64,000 nucleotides of DNA from Ramlibacter pinisoli (lineage in GTDB: Bacteria; Pseudomonadota; Gammaproteobacteria; Burkholderiales; Burkholderiaceae_C), in contig NZ_WSEL01000011.1 in assembly GCF_009758015.1 (NCBI RefSeq), forward strand, positions 62,001-126,000, written 5' to 3'. Below the pieces are notes generated by a model. It was not told where the DNA came from, made no database searches, and worked only from the letters and a program-made list of their open reading frames with translations. Each line of letters begins with the position of its first letter. Position 1 is the first letter of the stretch. The position numbers and the translations under genes were made by a program. Positions 62,980 through 64,000 of the stretch are shown here, piece by piece.

Positions 62980-64000
62980 ATGACTTCCGCACGTCACCGC
63001 CCGGCCCTGCGCCTGCTGGCGGCCCTGGTGGCCGCCGCGCTGCTGGCCGTGCCTGCCCGGGCCCAGTTGCCGACGCTGGGCGACAGCGCCGACATGAGCA
63101 TCGCCGCCGAGCGCCGCCTCGGTGAGCGGATCGCCCGCGAGCTGTACCGCGATCCCGATTTCATCGACGACCCGGTTCTGGCCGACTATGTCCGCGGCAT
63201 CTGGCAACCGCTGCTGGACGCCGCCCGCGCCCGCGGCGAGCTGACGCCGGAGCTGGACGACCGGTTCGCCTGGCAGGTGCTGCTGGGCAAGGACCGCACC
63301 GTCAACGCCTTCGCGGTGCCGGGCGGCTGGCTGGGGCTGAACCTGGGCCTGGTGAGCGTCACCGCCACCCGCGACGAACTGGCCTCGGTGCTGGCCCACG
63401 AACTGAGCCACGTGACCCAGCGCCACATCGCCCGCCTGGTCAGCCAGGAGAAGCGCCAGACGCCCTGGGTGATCGGCGCCATGATCCTGGGCGCGCTGGC
63501 GGCGTCGCGCAACCCGCAGGCGGCCAACGCGGTGATCGCCGGCAGCCAGGCGGCCGCCATCCACGGCCAGCTGAGTTTCTCGCGCGACATGGAGCGCGAG
63601 GCCGACCGGGTCGGCTTCGGCGTCCTCAGCCAGGCCGGCTACCAGCCGCAGGGCTTCGTCGGCATGTTCGAGAAGCTGCAGCAGGCCTCGCGCCTGAACG
63701 ACTACGGCGCCTTCCCCTACCTGCGCAGCCACCCGCTGACCACCGAGCGGGTGGCCGACATGCAGCAGCGCCTGCAGCTCATCCCGCGCGGCGCGGCGCC
63801 GGCGCCCGAGGCGGTGCTGGAGCACGCGCTGATGGCCGGCCGGGCGCGGGCGATCTCGGCCAACGGCGTCGACGGCCTGCGCGCGCTGGCCAGCGACGCC
63901 GCCAACCTGCAGCCGGGCGCGCCGCAGGCCCGCGCCGCCTCGGTGCTGTACGCGGCCGCGCTGGCAGCGTCGCGGCTGCGCGACCAGGAGGCCGCGTTCG
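62980..64000 (+). CDS. M48 family metalloprotease, BepA/YfgC-like (partial)
   Basis: Periplasmic zinc protease, truncated by the window end; at least 340 aa are visible. The N-terminal signal segment (ALRLLAALVAAALLAVPARA) ends near residue 28. The zinc site is VLAHELSHVTQRH, with the third-ligand Glu in DMEREADRVGF. From about residue 280 the sequence becomes helical and TPR-like, as in BepA. It is divergent from moaC; a TTGACA at 62953 has no matching -10. Confidence 0.9.
   Translation, partial: MTSARHRPALRLLAALVAAALLAVPARAQLPTLGDSADMSIAAERRLGERIARELYRDPDFIDDPVLADYVRGIWQPLLDAARARGELTPELDDRFAWQVLLGKDRTVNAFAVPGGWLGLNLGLVSVTATRDELASVLAHELSHVTQRHIARLVSQEKRQTPWVIGAMILGALAASRNPQAANAVIAGSQAAAIHGQLSFSRDMEREADRVGFGVLSQAGYQPQGFVGMFEKLQQASRLNDYGAFPYLRSHPLTTERVADMQQRLQLIPRGAAPAPEAVLEHALMAGRARAISANGVDGLRALASDAANLQPGAPQARAASVLYAAALAASRLRDQEAAF

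Overview
The window is a very GC-rich chromosomal segment (my reading, not calculated) from a betaproteobacterium of the order Burkholderiales, most likely Comamonadaceae. This rests on gene content and order (tkt-gap; recA-recX followed by argC and sucCD; TctD/TctE-type two-component genes) and protein character. It is an inference from remembered gene order and no database was searched. Gene density is high, and no tRNA, rRNA or CRISPR array was seen.

Layout. 1-4.7 kb: transketolase, GAPDH and a membrane adenylate cyclase. 4.7-16.7 kb: a long co-directional operon for a biuret/ureido nitrogen compound (atzF, atzG, atzE, atzH, a Bug-type binding protein, a BMP-type ABC importer, biuH, a second cysteine hydrolase and a GntR regulator). 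It sits behind a near-perfect sigma-54 promoter, which fits nitrogen-limitation control. A frameshifted scrap of a peptide-transporter ATPase lies inside it. 16.7-25.1 kb: topoisomerase III with a C-terminal SWIB domain, a SET-domain protein, birA, a SPOR-like protein, a GST, a TctE/TctD pair and a MarR regulator. 25.2-30 kb: LexA-boxed recA, recX, argC and sucCD.

30.2-41.4 kb: a signalling and type IV pilus block. It holds a CHASE2 Ser/Thr kinase, a PP2C phosphatase, an FHA reader, a CHASE2 adenylate cyclase, a cyclic-nucleotide phosphodiesterase candidate, a GAF-PilB/GspE-type ATPase and two nearly identical pilin genes, each with its own sigma-54 element.

41.4-60.2 kb: a glycosylation island next to the pilins. 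It has an O-GlcNAc-transferase-like protein, glycosyltransferases, a PglL/TfpO-type O-oligosaccharyltransferase, a GtrB/GtrA-like pair, nucleotide-sugar enzymes (epimerase, DegT aminotransferase, GNAT) and an unusual acid-activation/reduction set (AMP ligase, acyl carrier protein, iron-ADH-like, LuxE-like, LuxC-like) that probably makes an unusual acyl-derived substituent. YfhO and a methyltransferase follow. Codon use in much of this stretch is less GC3-extreme than in the flanks, suggesting acquisition.

60.2-62.5 kb: the scar of an integrative element in the 3' end of moaC. Two ~100-bp copies of the moaC 3' end bracket about 2.2 kb that holds only truncated genes: a reverse-transcriptase C-terminal fragment, an internal fragment of an HELGH zinc peptidase, and a tyrosine integrase cut just before its HxxR box. 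62.4-64 kb: moaC and the start of an M48 BepA/YfgC-like protease that runs off the window.
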